Of a DNA stretch of 30,465 bases, positions 15,239 through 21,223 are shown piece after piece (within the stretch, counting starts at the first letter, position 1; every line of letters starts with the position of its first letter). A program made the translations under genes and the position numbers. A model generated the notes under the pieces. It had not been told where the DNA came from and did no database searches. It was given only the letters and a program-made list of their open reading frames with translations. Source of the DNA: a virus; the IMG/VR virus record IMGVR_UViG_3300024520_000348, positions 1 through 30,465 of that record. One strand, given 5' to 3'.

Positions 15239-15519
15239 TTCATCGCGCGGGCAATATGGTGGCCGACAGGCGGGTCCACGCGCTGCTCATAACGACACCG
15301 AGCAAGAAAGTGTTCGTCAATGGTGGCGCCCAAAATAGCGTCGTACAGACAGCCTTCTTCAATGCCGTCCGGGTTCATTTCTCGAACGCGAACCGCAATA
15401 TCAGGCGGGAAGTCCGTGCGAGACAGATATTCGTCGATCGGCCAAACCGGATGCCCGTTAGGACCCATACCCAAGGACGTGTACGTCACGCCGTCGCGCG
15501 TAATTTGTATGTCAGTCAA
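15235..15519 (-). CDS. Hypothetical protein, start uncertain
   Basis: A 94-residue frame from TTG at 15519, containing GVTYTSLGMGPNGHPVWPIDEYL and AILGATIDEHFLARCRYEQR. There is no good ATG near the start. The TTG at 15519 overlaps the stop of the small membrane peptide (coupling), while a TTG at 15573 would add a hydrophobic leader. The gene ends in an ATGA overlap with the sulfotransferase-like gene, which supports the frame. No family is recognised. Confidence 0.6.
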   Translation of the reverse strand: MTDIQITRDGVTYTSLGMGPNGHPVWPIDEYLSRTDFPPDIAVRVREMNPDGIEEGCLYDAILGATIDEHFLARCRYEQRVDPPVGHHIARAMK

Positions 15520-15598
15520 AATATCCCAAACCAAAAACACAAATGCACAAAGGTAAAACAAACAACCCGCCAATAACCAGGATGTACCAGAGAAGCAT
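15512..15598 (-). CDS. Tiny single-pass membrane peptide
   Basis: 28 residues, MLLWYILVIGGLFVLPLCIC and then VFGLGYFD, almost entirely hydrophobic. GGGAGGA lies 8 bases before the ATG, one of the best ribosome binding sites in this area. It overlaps the start of the next gene in a different frame. Too short to assign; a holin-like or envelope role is speculative. Confidence 0.5.
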   Translation of the reverse strand: MLLWYILVIGGLFVLPLCICVFGLGYFD

Positions 15599-15705
15599 CA
15601 GCCCGTCCTCCCTTCACTGCCTTTCTGTGCGGGCCTCCCGCCGGCTGCTTATCCGAGGCCGGTCCCCGACCGTGAAACCCTCAGCCCTTCTTCCGCTCAC
15701 CCATA

Positions 15706-15816
15706 TCAAACCGCTAAACCAGGAATATTGGTTTTCTTCAACCCGCTCGGGTAAAGACGAGCCAGCACAGCAACCAAATTATTGCGCTCGTAATAGGCCT
15801 GGCCCTTCTCATCCAT
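15706..15816 (-). CDS. Small protein, probably the truncated N-terminus of a longer phage protein
   Basis: 36 residues. AAGGGGGTGG lies just before the ATG, and the start is coupled by TAATG to the preceding gene. The stretch YYERNNLVAVLARLYPSG followed by an IPG turn resembles, from memory, the start of a common phage hypothetical protein about 80-90 residues long. Here TGA cuts it off. The 106 bases after the stop hold only GC-rich inverted repeats and no recognisable continuation. Confidence 0.5.
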   Translation of the reverse strand: MDEKGQAYYERNNLVAVLARLYPSGLKKTNIPGLAV

Positions 15817-16019
15817 TAAACCACCCCCTTGGTCTTCAATCGCTCCCTGCGCCGACGACTGCGCTCAGTAGACGTCATCGGAAACGACCGCCCACACGTC
15901 GGACAAAGATCGCCCGGGGCCAACTTGACCGCTTCGTGAATTTCAGCAGCGTATTTGGAAATAACTTCCTTAGCATCCGCCGCAGCCGTTTCCACCACGT
16001 CAAATTCCGGCGGCACCAC
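15816..16019 (-). CDS. Small CxxC protein with basic tail
   Basis: 67 residues from GTG at 16019, chosen because GGGAGG lies upstream. The frame is open further back, but there it runs through a 58-base repeat shared with the intron HNH gene. The C-terminus has CPTCGRSFPMTSTERSRRRR and then ERLKTKG, a zinc-knuckle-like pair followed by a strongly basic helix. DNA binding is plausible; no family is recognised. Confidence 0.55.
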   Translation of the reverse strand: MVPPEFDVVETAAADAKEVISKYAAEIHEAVKLAPGDLCPTCGRSFPMTSTERSRRRRERLKTKGVV

Positions 16020-16215
16020 AACCGCCTCCCCAGGATGGGTGGTTTTCACCGGTCCAATTTTCAGACCGCCACTTTCCACGACAGGCACCAGCAGAAGCAA
16101 TCTCGCCATGCACCCAACGTGCAACAGCTAACCGGATAGCCCTGCAATCATCACATATCCGCCCCGACGTCGTGGCAGCTATTATCCCACCGCACTTCTC
16201 ACACCGCTTAAACAT
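16000..16215 (-). pseudogene. Remnant of an HNH/zinc-ribbon homing endonuclease
   Basis: A 71-residue frame from ATG at 16215: MFKRCEKCGGII...ICDDCRAIRL (a zinc ribbon with two CxxC), then ACRGKWRSENWTGENHPSWG, which is nearly identical to residues 30-50 of the HNH enzyme in capsid intron 1. After that the frame runs out in GGGCGAAGI. The catalytic HNH part is missing. It overlaps the next gene in another frame. Best read as a fragment left by recombination with, or decay of, an HNH gene. Confidence 0.6.
16030..16087. repeat. 58-bp repeat shared with intron 1 HNH gene (copy 2)
   Basis: Matches 5217-5274 in 57 of 58 positions (A here for G at 5235). The boundaries are sharp: flanking bases are unrelated on both sides. 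The near identity between loci about 11 kb apart points to recent exchange. Confidence 0.9.
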
Positions 16216-16307
16216 GCAACGAAATCCGTTTATCCATGCAACAATCCGCGTTGCACAAAGCACAATGCAACGCAAACCGTTTCTACTATGGGACGGGAAA
16301 CGTTGCA
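16215..16307. repeat. Iterated TGCAACG motif (possible operators or iterons)
   Basis: Five heptamers in 93 bases: TGCAACG at 16215 and 16266, TGCAACA at 16237, and the reverse complement CGTTGCA at 16249 and 16301. Mixed orientation suggests binding sites for a dimeric or oligomeric protein. Confidence 0.5.
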
Positions 16308-16620
16308 AGCCCCAAAATTGCCGAAAATATTTTTTGCCGAAACGGCTTTCAAAAACCTGAAATATGGCAGAAAGTTTGAAGGTGAGGCCCGGCCAGCGCA
16401 TATAAGGCCCGCCGGTTTATTTTTTCGGGGCACCCTCCCTCGACCCCCGGCCACCTGAATGGCCATTTCCCGGGCCACAGAGCACCGCACAGCGGTTTCT
16501 TGCGGATAAGCTAGGCCACCCCAGCCTAGCAGCATGCCCCTGGCTATGCGTTGCCGCGATCTGGTTTGTAACGATAAGCCGATACCAGTCATTATGACAA
16601 ATGTAACACCGCTGTTTATC

Positions 16621-16633
16621 GCAGTATTCCGCC
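16621..16633. repeat. Direct repeat GCAGTATTCCGCC, copy 1
   Basis: Repeated exactly at 16693-16705, with partly conserved flanks (CATTCCCTAGC here, GTTTCTAGCT there), 72 bases apart. Confidence 0.6.
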
Positions 16634-16692
16634 ATTCCCTAGCATTGCCTGGATATTATCGGATCGCCATGACATGGGCGCATGCCAGAATG

Positions 16693-16705
16693 GCAGTATT
16701 CCGCC
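16693..16705. repeat. Direct repeat GCAGTATTCCGCC, copy 2
   Basis: Second copy of the 13-base repeat, immediately after the stop of the small-terminase candidate. Confidence 0.6.
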
Positions 16706-16713
16706 GTTTCTAG

Positions 16714-17157
16714 CTATGCGTCGTCGTCATGCTCAATTGTAACATGCTCGACTTGCTTGATACTATTTCGCGGACTTCTGCCAATTTCCGCCAGCAGGTC
16801 CATGACGCTTTCGCCGAGCTCGTGAGTCTTGGTGATATCAAGCGACGCTGGAGATCTGCCATACGCCCTGTCCAATACAGCATTTGCCGCTATTATCCTG
16901 CTTGGCGCCCCTGCTTCAGGGTCATTCATGATAAGCACGAGCGTATCCAAAGCCGCTTTTCCGTGCTTTCCTGCCAGTTTTCTTATGCTTTGTGTTGTTG
17001 CGTTTCTCTGGCCTGGCACGCGGCCGCCGTTTTTCTTTTTACCCCCACTGGGTTTTTCGTCTTTTGTTACAATTGGTTGCCTACCGTGGGGCAGCACGCT
17101 TGGTACACTGTCGGCAAGTTTGGCTACATGCTCTGGCACTGGCTCTGTTTTCGGCAT
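16714..17157 (-). CDS. Putative terminase small subunit-like protein
   Basis: 147 residues from ATG at 17157. A basic, Gly-rich segment (KPSGGKKKNGGRVPGQRNATT, about 36-56) is followed by a helical domain, IRKLAGKHGKAALDTLVLIM, then AGAPSRIIAANAVLDRAYGRSP (about 80-101), and an acidic tail. This basic-linker plus helical layout is common in phage proteins annotated as small terminases near the large subunit. The large terminase lies 2 kb downstream on the same strand. Recognition is moderate. No good Shine-Dalgarno is seen, so translation may be coupled. Confidence 0.55.
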   Translation of the reverse strand: MPKTEPVPEHVAKLADSVPSVLPHGRQPIVTKDEKPSGGKKKNGGRVPGQRNATTQSIRKLAGKHGKAALDTLVLIMNDPEAGAPSRIIAANAVLDRAYGRSPASLDITKTHELGESVMDLLAEIGRSPRNSIKQVEHVTIEHDDDA

Positions 17158-17178
17158 ATCACGGTATTGCGCGGTTTT

Positions 17179-17256
17179 CTATATCACTTCGGCCAGCAGG
17201 TATCCGATGGCCATGCCTATTGCGAGCCAGGGCATTATTGACGCTATGTGGGTCAT
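17179..17256 (-). CDS. Tiny membrane peptide
   Basis: 25 residues, MTHIASIMPWLAIGMAIGYL and then LAEVI, one transmembrane helix. The ATG overlaps the stop of the preceding frame as TAATG, and GGAG sits ten bases upstream. Too short to classify. Confidence 0.5.
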   Translation of the reverse strand: MTHIASIMPWLAIGMAIGYLLAEVI

Positions 17257-17383
17257 TATGTTTGCTCCGTTTGCCTGGCGCGGTCTAGTGCGGCGTCTCG
17301 GATGTATTTCGATCTCGGCTCGCGGCCGCGGGCCTGGTCAACTGTCTCGAGCTCAGCCTTGCCAAGGTAGATATTGAACGCAT
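17256..17383 (-). pseudogene. Ribbon-helix-helix protein with a disrupted start
   Basis: The frame from about 17378 to TAA at 17256 encodes FNIYLGKAELETVDQARG and then REPRSKYIRDAALDRARQ, a classic ribbon-helix-helix domain (one strand, two helices). No ATG, GTG or TTG exists in this frame after the TAG at 17390-17388. An ATG at 17383 is out of frame by one base (ATGCG then TTCAATATC). One missing base just after the start codon explains this. The stop is still coupled to the next gene by TAATG. It could be a real decay, a recoding event or a sequencing error. Confidence 0.65.
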
Positions 17384-17541
17384 CGCTCTAATAGCCTTGC
17401 GTCGTCATGCTGTGTTTGATGCACTAGCTCAACCTTGGCCGGGCTGGCATTCTGAATAGTGGCGAGACGCGATTCCGGCCGCTTGCTGTAACCTACCTTG
17501 TGCGGCCCATCAGCCGACTTGACGATATACAGACTTTCCAT
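17353..17541 (-). CDS. GIY-YIG-like (T5orf172/Mug113 type) small protein, probably truncated
   Basis: 62 residues. YIVKSADGPHKVGYSKRPES, then RLATIQNASP, is the N-terminal core of the T5orf172/Mug113 subgroup of GIY-YIG nucleases, with the first YIV and the KVGYSK strand. It stops after LLERCVQYLPWQG, short of the usual C-terminal WF region. The ATG lies inside the end of the upstream ribbon-helix-helix gene. Probably a degraded mobile nuclease fused into this leftward cassette. Confidence 0.6.
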   Translation of the reverse strand: MESLYIVKSADGPHKVGYSKRPESRLATIQNASPAKVELVHQTQHDDARLLERCVQYLPWQG

Positions 17542-17680
17542 TTAGCTCGAGGCCCATTTCTACAAGTCGGCGGATTGCTTCTGCCCTACTGGGTAAATCC
17601 GGCTGTTTTCTGCGCCATTCGTCTATCTCGATCCACCATTCCGGATCGACGCGCATTTGATATAATGTATTTTTTGTCAT
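17510..17680 (-). CDS. Ribbon-helix-helix (Arc/CopG-like) regulator
   Basis: 56 residues: MTKNTLYQMRVDPEWWIEID and then EWRRKQPDLPSRAEAIRRLV. The strand YQMRVDP, helix A and helix B (SRAEAIRRLVEMGLEL) fit the Arc/CopG/MetJ fold, which binds palindromic operators as dimers. The ATG lies only 6 bases after the -10 box of the leftward promoter, so the message is probably leaderless. It is the first leftward gene from a divergent promoter whose palindrome is a natural binding site, so autoregulation and control of the rightward genes are inferred. Confidence 0.8.
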   Translation of the reverse strand: MTKNTLYQMRVDPEWWIEIDEWRRKQPDLPSRAEAIRRLVEMGLELNGKSVYRQVG

Positions 17681-17686
17681 GTATGC

Positions 17687-17725
17687 AATTTAAGTGTTGA
17701 CATTCCCTATGTCAATCCCTATCTT
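17687..17725. promoter_or_regulatory. Divergent promoter pair sharing a palindromic operator
   Basis: TTGACAT-TCCCT-ATGTCAA (17697-17715) is a perfect 7-base inverted repeat. Read rightward, TTGACA (17697-17702), 17 bases, then TATCTT (17720-17725) is a sigma70-type promoter for the plus-strand genes. Read leftward, TTGACA (17715-17710), 17 bases, then TAAATT (17692-17687) is a promoter for the ribbon-helix-helix gene. Both -35 boxes are the arms of the palindrome, so one bound repressor would block both. Confidence 0.85.
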
Positions 17726-17776
17726 GTAATGACACAACACACTATGTTTAATGCACACACAGGAAAGGGAAACATC

Positions 17777-17962
17777 ATGACCCTAGCTATGACAGACACA
17801 TTTAAGGATCCGAAAGCGGCTTTCAACAGGGCCATACAAGACGGCCGCCTATCAGGCAATCCGGCGGCCGCAAACTATGCCGGAAAGTACATGTATATGG
17901 GGACAACCTCATACGGTAAAGACAAGTTCAAAAACATCAGTTCCCGCCAGTATGACGTCTAG
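17777..17962 (+). CDS. Small hypothetical early protein
   Basis: 61 residues from ATG at 17777, chosen because AGGAAAGGG lies just upstream; an earlier ATG at 17729 falls on the promoter's start point. The product is polar (DTFKDPKAAFNRAIQDGRLS, ending SYGKDKFKNISSRQYDV). First gene of the rightward operon. No family is recognised. Confidence 0.72.
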   Translation: MTLAMTDTFKDPKAAFNRAIQDGRLSGNPAAANYAGKYMYMGTTSYGKDKFKNISSRQYDV

Positions 17963-17965
17963 CCC

Positions 17966-18001
17966 CTTATTCCCGCGTCATTGCGGTGGCGCGGCGATAA
18001 G
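17966..18001 (+). other. Intergenic stem-loop 1 of the rightward operon
   Basis: CTTATTCCCGCG (17966-17977) pairs with CGCGGCGATAAG (17990-18001) over 12 positions, with one mismatch and one G-U. No T-run follows, so it is not an intrinsic terminator. It may protect or process the message. Confidence 0.6.
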
Positions 18002-18026
18002 TGACTAGCAAACGGAGAATGGATCA

Positions 18027-18434
18027 ATGTTTACCGCGCAACAATACAACGGCTTCAAACGGCGCAATGCGCGCTACCTTGAATGGGCAAAACAATTCGT
18101 TAAGCCGAACGGCTGGACCGTCATACCGAAAACCGCAAAACCGCCCGTCAAGGTAACAAACCACGAGCGCAGCGCCTGCGAAGTCTACGAATGGCACCAC
18201 AATCCGCCGAAAGAATACTTCTGCTACGTCGAATTAGACAAGCGCCAAGTCACAACTTGGATGAGCGATAGCCTGGGCCGGATCATTGATCATGGCCACG
18301 AATGGCAATCCAACTTTGGCGACACTCGCCAGTCTATCACAATCAAGGCAACAAATGGCCTTTATTATCAAGGCGTGTATTACAAAAGCGCTGGGCAGTA
18401 TGCCCGAATCCGCCGCATTGCGCGGCCAAGCTAA
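18027..18434 (+). CDS. Hypothetical protein
   Basis: 135 residues, basic N-terminal half (FKRRNARYLEWAKQFVKPNG) and aromatic-rich middle (CEVYEWHHNPPKEYFCYVEL). Ends with tandem YY/QG repeats (ATNGLYYQGVYYKSAGQYARI). GGAGAATGGATCA precedes the ATG. No family is recognised. Second gene of the rightward operon. Confidence 0.72.
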   Translation: MFTAQQYNGFKRRNARYLEWAKQFVKPNGWTVIPKTAKPPVKVTNHERSACEVYEWHHNPPKEYFCYVELDKRQVTTWMSDSLGRIIDHGHEWQSNFGDTRQSITIKATNGLYYQGVYYKSAGQYARIRRIARPS

Positions 18435-18469
18435 CGGCGATTTGCCCGAACAATGGGAAGGATAGAACC

Positions 18470-18817
18470 ATGTCAGACCTGCAAGAATTTACAGCCGCTT
18501 GTTTCGACGCCTTGCAATTTACCGATTGCGGACCGGATGACGAGTGCCACGGCGCGGAATTATCCGACGAAACGCGGCTAGACTTGGAAGCTGATTGCCG
18601 CTCTTTTTGGCGCCGCTTTGCCCCATATTTTTATGCCTGCGAAGGCAACACTATGCGCCAAGCTGGCCATGATTTTTGGTTGACTCGCAACGAACACGGC
18701 GCCGGATTTTGGGATGGCGACTGGCCAGAAACATATTCGGATATGTTCACCAAACTTGCGCAAGCTTACGGCCCATTCGAAACCTACTTAGGCGACGATG
18801 GCAAAATTTACGCCTGA
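18470..18817 (+). CDS. Conserved phage/plasmid hypothetical protein
   Basis: 115 residues from ATG at 18470 with GGGAAGGAT upstream; longer upstream starts overlap the previous gene in a different frame. Acidic. The segment AGHDFWLTRNEHGAGFWDGD, then a helical stretch, then YLGDDGKIYA at the C-terminus is a pattern I recognise as widespread in phage and plasmid hypothetical proteins. The function is unknown. Confidence 0.8.
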   Translation: MSDLQEFTAACFDALQFTDCGPDDECHGAELSDETRLDLEADCRSFWRRFAPYFYACEGNTMRQAGHDFWLTRNEHGAGFWDGDWPETYSDMFTKLAQAYGPFETYLGDDGKIYA

Positions 18818-18822
18818 TTGTC

Positions 18823-18859
18823 CCCGTTCTAGCCATGGTGCGCCGTGGCTAGTGCCGGG
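18823..18859 (+). other. Intergenic stem-loop 2 of the rightward operon
   Basis: CTAGCCA (18829-18835) pairs perfectly with TGGCTAG (18846-18852), and an outer CCCG/CGGG (18823-18826, 18856-18859) extends it. It sits immediately before the next gene's ribosome binding site. Confidence 0.65.
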
Positions 18860-18889
18860 ATAGTCCCGAAACCAGAAAAGGGAAATACA

Positions 18890-19180
18890 ATGGGCGCGCA
18901 GTATGACGAGCGAATTATTAATCAATGCCCTGCCAGCGAATTGTCCGCGGAATTCGCCAAAATCGTTGATGCTTGCCGATACGAATCTGGCCACGGCGGG
19001 TACACTGGCACTTTTGCCGAGAGCCATGGCGTCAAGATAGTTTCTCGCAATTTTGAAACTATCCGTGAAGCATCGGAATACCTTAACGAAACCGCCGAAA
19101 AATGGGGGCCGGCCTTAGCAGTGAAAGCCAAGCATAATGACCGCCCTGTATGGGTTATCGGGGCAATTTGCAGTAGTTAG
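18890..19180 (+). CDS. Hypothetical early protein
   Basis: 96 residues from ATG at 18890; AAAAGGGAAATACA upstream decides this start. It is an alpha/beta-looking small protein (ELSAEFAKIVDACRYESGHG, YLNETAEKWGPALAVKAK, RPVWVIGAICSS). Fourth gene of the rightward operon. No family is recognised. Confidence 0.7.
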   Translation: MGAQYDERIINQCPASELSAEFAKIVDACRYESGHGGYTGTFAESHGVKIVSRNFETIREASEYLNETAEKWGPALAVKAKHNDRPVWVIGAICSS

Positions 19181-19188
19181 TCTCGTCT

Positions 19189-19209
19189 GGCCGCGCCGTG
19201 CGCGCGGTC
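19189..19209 (+). other. Intergenic stem-loop 3 of the rightward operon
   Basis: GGCCGCG (19189-19195) pairs with CGCGGTC (19203-19209), one G-T pair included, before the DUF3560 gene. No T-run. Confidence 0.5.
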
Positions 19210-19245
19210 ATGCCGGATTAACTCATGATTGAAAGGGATAGAATC

Positions 19246-20022
19246 ATGAATCTCTATGAAAAGAAATTAGAGGCCCGCAAAGCTCGCTATGAAAATCGCG
19301 CGGATAAGGCACGGCAGGACTCTGACGCGCAGTTCAAGCGTTCTGACAGCCTGACAAGCGGCATCCCATTCGGCCAGCCTATCCTTGTTGGCCATCATTC
19401 CGAAGCCCGCCACAGACGAACGCTTGAACGTTCAGATGCCGCCATGCGCAAAGGCATAGAGGCCGGCGAAAAGGCTGGCTACTACGCCGGCAAAGCGGCC
19501 AGCGTCGGTTTGGGCGGCATTTCGTCCGATGACCCCGAAGCCGTTGTAAAACTGAAAGAACGGATTGCTACACTGCAGAACAAGCAAGACCGCATGAAAG
19601 CCGCGAACAAGGCTTTAAAAAAAGGCGACGATACGGCATTGTTTGGGCTGGGCTTCACCGAACAATCCCTGGCCCTATTTAAAGAGCCAGATTTTGCCGG
19701 CCGCGCTGGCTATGCAAGCTACCAGCTAACCAATAACAACGCCAATATTCGCCGGTTGAAACAACGGCTGGCCACCCTAGAAACCGCGCAAAACGCTGAA
19801 CACAAAGAAACCGAACACGCCGGGTTTTCGGTTGTCGAGAATGTCGAGGAAAACCGCATACAAGTTATTTTCCCCGGCAAGCCTTCCGCCGATGTCCGCG
19901 CCGTTCTCAAGTCTCACGGGTTCCGTTGGTCCCGCTACAATTCCGCCTGGCAGCGCCACCTTAACAACGCTGGCCGATATGCCGCCGAATGCGTTGTAAA
20001 GCAATTAGAGGGTTTAGCTTAA
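19246..20022 (+). CDS. DUF3560 domain protein
   Basis: 258 residues from ATG at 19246 (AAAGGGAT upstream). The N-terminal half carries the DUF3560 signature: an Arg/Ala-rich helix, IPFGQPILVGHHSEARHRRT (about residues 40-59), RSDAAMRKGIEAGEKA, then two coiled coils (KLKERIATLQNKQDRMKAAN; RRLKQRLATLE). The C-terminal about 60 residues (VIFPGKPSADVRAVLKSHGF, RWSRYNSAWQRHL) form a compact domain commonly attached to DUF3560. Found widely in plasmids and phages; the biochemical role is unknown. Last gene of the rightward operon. Confidence 0.88.
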   Translation: MNLYEKKLEARKARYENRADKARQDSDAQFKRSDSLTSGIPFGQPILVGHHSEARHRRTLERSDAAMRKGIEAGEKAGYYAGKAASVGLGGISSDDPEAVVKLKERIATLQNKQDRMKAANKALKKGDDTALFGLGFTEQSLALFKEPDFAGRAGYASYQLTNNNANIRRLKQRLATLETAQNAEHKETEHAGFSVVENVEENRIQVIFPGKPSADVRAVLKSHGFRWSRYNSAWQRHLNNAGRYAAECVVKQLEGLA

Positions 20023-20028
20023 CTCTTT

Positions 20029-20061
20029 TGCGGCGGGCTACATCACGAACGGCCCGCCGCA
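20029..20061 (+). other. Long GC-rich hairpin after the DUF3560 gene
   Basis: TGCGGCGGGC (20029-20038) pairs perfectly with GCCCGCCGCA (20052-20061), 10 base pairs. There is no T-run after it; it may act with the terminator about 70 bases downstream. Confidence 0.6.
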
Positions 20062-20130
20062 CCCTTGCCTTGCTGACGGTGCCGCGTTTCTTGGCCGGCA
20101 ATACGACTCTATCTTTCATTACGCCTCACA

Positions 20131-20156
20131 GGGCCGCCACGGCGGCTCTTTTCTTT
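20131..20156 (+). terminator. Intrinsic terminator of the rightward operon
   Basis: GCCGCC and GGCGGC arms within 20133-20146 followed by TCTTTTCTTTT. It lies 109 bases after the DUF3560 stop and 6 bases before the end of the convergent minus-strand gene. Confidence 0.8.
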
Positions 20157-20161
20157 TGCCC

Positions 20162-20362
20162 TTACCAATTTAGCCTAAATTCCTCAGAATCCCCTGTAGC
20201 GGCTTCCCTAGCGCCTACGATACGCTCCTTGGCATTGCGGTCGTTAAGGTAATTTAGGCTCACTTTCCCCGCCAGATACACCGCATAACCGACCGTCCCG
20301 GCCGCAAGCAGCCAAAACATGCCGGCAAAATAATATTCCGCCGCTTTTTGGGTGAATTCCAT
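20162..20362 (-). CDS. Small membrane protein
   Basis: 66 residues with one long hydrophobic segment at about 12-33 (FAGMFWLLAAGTVGYAVYLA) and a charged C-terminus (NDRNAKERIVGAREAATGDS). Coupled by TAATG to the previous gene. A holin or phage membrane accessory role is possible, but no endolysin is seen beside it. Confidence 0.7.
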   Translation of the reverse strand: MEFTQKAAEYYFAGMFWLLAAGTVGYAVYLAGKVSLNYLNDRNAKERIVGAREAATGDSEEFRLNW

Positions 20363-20568
20363 TAGTTAACGTCGTTTGCCGGCACAACAATGCGCTGGCT
20401 CAATACCAACTCAATGCCGCCGTCTTCATTGATCCTGTTGTGCAAATTAAATGCCGCCGCGGCTTCGGACATTTCGTCCTGCGTTATCGTAACAGCGCCG
20501 TCATTTCTAGCCACCAAAACAGCGATAATTGACAGCATGGCCAAAGGACTATCCGCAAGGCTGCTCAT
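20362..20568 (-). CDS. Hypothetical protein
   Basis: 68 residues from ATG at 20568, chosen for the strong GGAGGACGA upstream. Small helical protein (SSLADSPLAMLSIIAVLVAR, then DGAVTITQDEMSEAAAAFNL) ending LSQRIVVPANDVN. No family is recognised. Overlaps both neighbours. Confidence 0.7.
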   Translation of the reverse strand: MSSLADSPLAMLSIIAVLVARNDGAVTITQDEMSEAAAAFNLHNRINEDGGIELVLSQRIVVPANDVN

Positions 20569-20897
20569 TCGTCCTCCAATACCAACGGGTGCCAGGGCAG
20601 CATAGACAGGCCCTCGCTCCGTCTGCGGTATGCACATGTCCAGGGCAGCCACCCCAGCTGAGACACGTTCTCCGGCGTTATATCCACGCATTCATGTGCG
20701 AAATCGTGCCGCTTCTCGTAATTCCGGCAACGGTTACTGGTATCAAGTAAATGACAGGCTTCGCCCGTATATCTCAGCTGTCCCGTGAAAGCGTTTTTCG
20801 CCTTGTACATACAGCACTTGCCGCAGCCGTCGCACAAGAACTCCCATTCTTCACGGGACATCTCGGCAAGCGTCTTGACTTCCCAAAATCTACTCAC
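20565..20897 (-). CDS. YcgN-family (UPF0260) cysteine-cluster protein
   Basis: 110 residues from GTG at 20897 (a TTG at 20906 is possible). It begins SRFWEVKTLAEMSREEWEFL and has the cluster CDGCGKCC (about residues 22-29), then TGEACHLLDTSNRCRNY, HECVDITPENVSQLGWLPWT and a final WHPL, matching bacterial YcgN across its length. All the family's cysteines appear present, suggesting metal binding. The biochemical function of YcgN is poorly known. It lies between small virion-type genes and is short relative to bacterial members (about 150). Confidence 0.85.
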   Translation of the reverse strand: MSRFWEVKTLAEMSREEWEFLCDGCGKCCMYKAKNAFTGQLRYTGEACHLLDTSNRCRNYEKRHDFAHECVDITPENVSQLGWLPWTCAYRRRSEGLSMLPWHPLVLEDE

Positions 20898-21213
20898 CCA
20901 CTTCAAACCTGTCCGTTGCCGTTAGCCTGGCTGTAGATCCGAATGTAGCAGTTAATACTGCTGTCCATTCGCCCTTGTCCGCGGCGCCAAGATCGCCGTC
21001 CGTCATGACGAAACTCACATGCTCATTCGCCGCGTAGGTTTTACTCGTGCCGTCCGGTAAGGTGACCGTCGTTGCCGCCGCCTCCAGTGTCGGCGTCTTG
21101 CTTAATGCCGTCCCGCCAGGGTCCGTCAGTACCAGAGCCAGCGCCGTGTTTGTGCTCATGTCGTAATTGACATTGAAATACAGCGTCTGGCCGAATTCGT
21201 TCTGATTCGCCAT
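20890..21213 (-). CDS. Virion/tail-associated beta protein
   Basis: 107 residues; begins MANQNEFGQTLYFNVNYDMS, then NTALALVLTDPGGT, a long beta-type middle and GEWTAVLTATFG...DRFEVGE. This NEFGQTLYFNV opening and immunoglobulin-like pattern occur in small phage tail-appendage proteins. It is part of a run of appendage genes. Confidence 0.72.
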   Translation of the reverse strand: MANQNEFGQTLYFNVNYDMSTNTALALVLTDPGGTALSKTPTLEAAATTVTLPDGTSKTYAANEHVSFVMTDGDLGAADKGEWTAVLTATFGSTARLTATDRFEVGE

Positions 21214-21223
21214 GCGCTATTCC

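Larger units (their letters stand above)
16216..16713. other. Gene-poor stretch with iterated motifs
   Basis: About 500 bases without a convincing gene. The left third is more AT-rich and holds the TGCAACG iterations. The middle has GC-rich inverted repeats. The right part has a 13-base direct repeat. A 72-codon minus frame at 16417-16635 starts MAEYCDKQRCYICH but lacks a properly spaced ribosome binding site and has scrambled composition downstream, so I do not call it. Lying between the small-terminase candidate and the 15.8-16.2 kb fragments, this could hold an origin, operators or a packaging site. Confidence 0.5.

Noticed and set aside
16215-16307. CRISPR array
   Set aside because: The repeated unit is only 7 bases, in both orientations, with irregular spacing.
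16417-16635. 72-codon minus frame starting MAEYCDKQRC
   Set aside because: CYICH is suggestive, but the ribosome site is too close, later composition is scrambled, and it has no overlap with neighbours.
20162-20362. Holin assignment
   Set aside because: Only a single membrane segment and no endolysin nearby; kept as membrane protein of unknown role.
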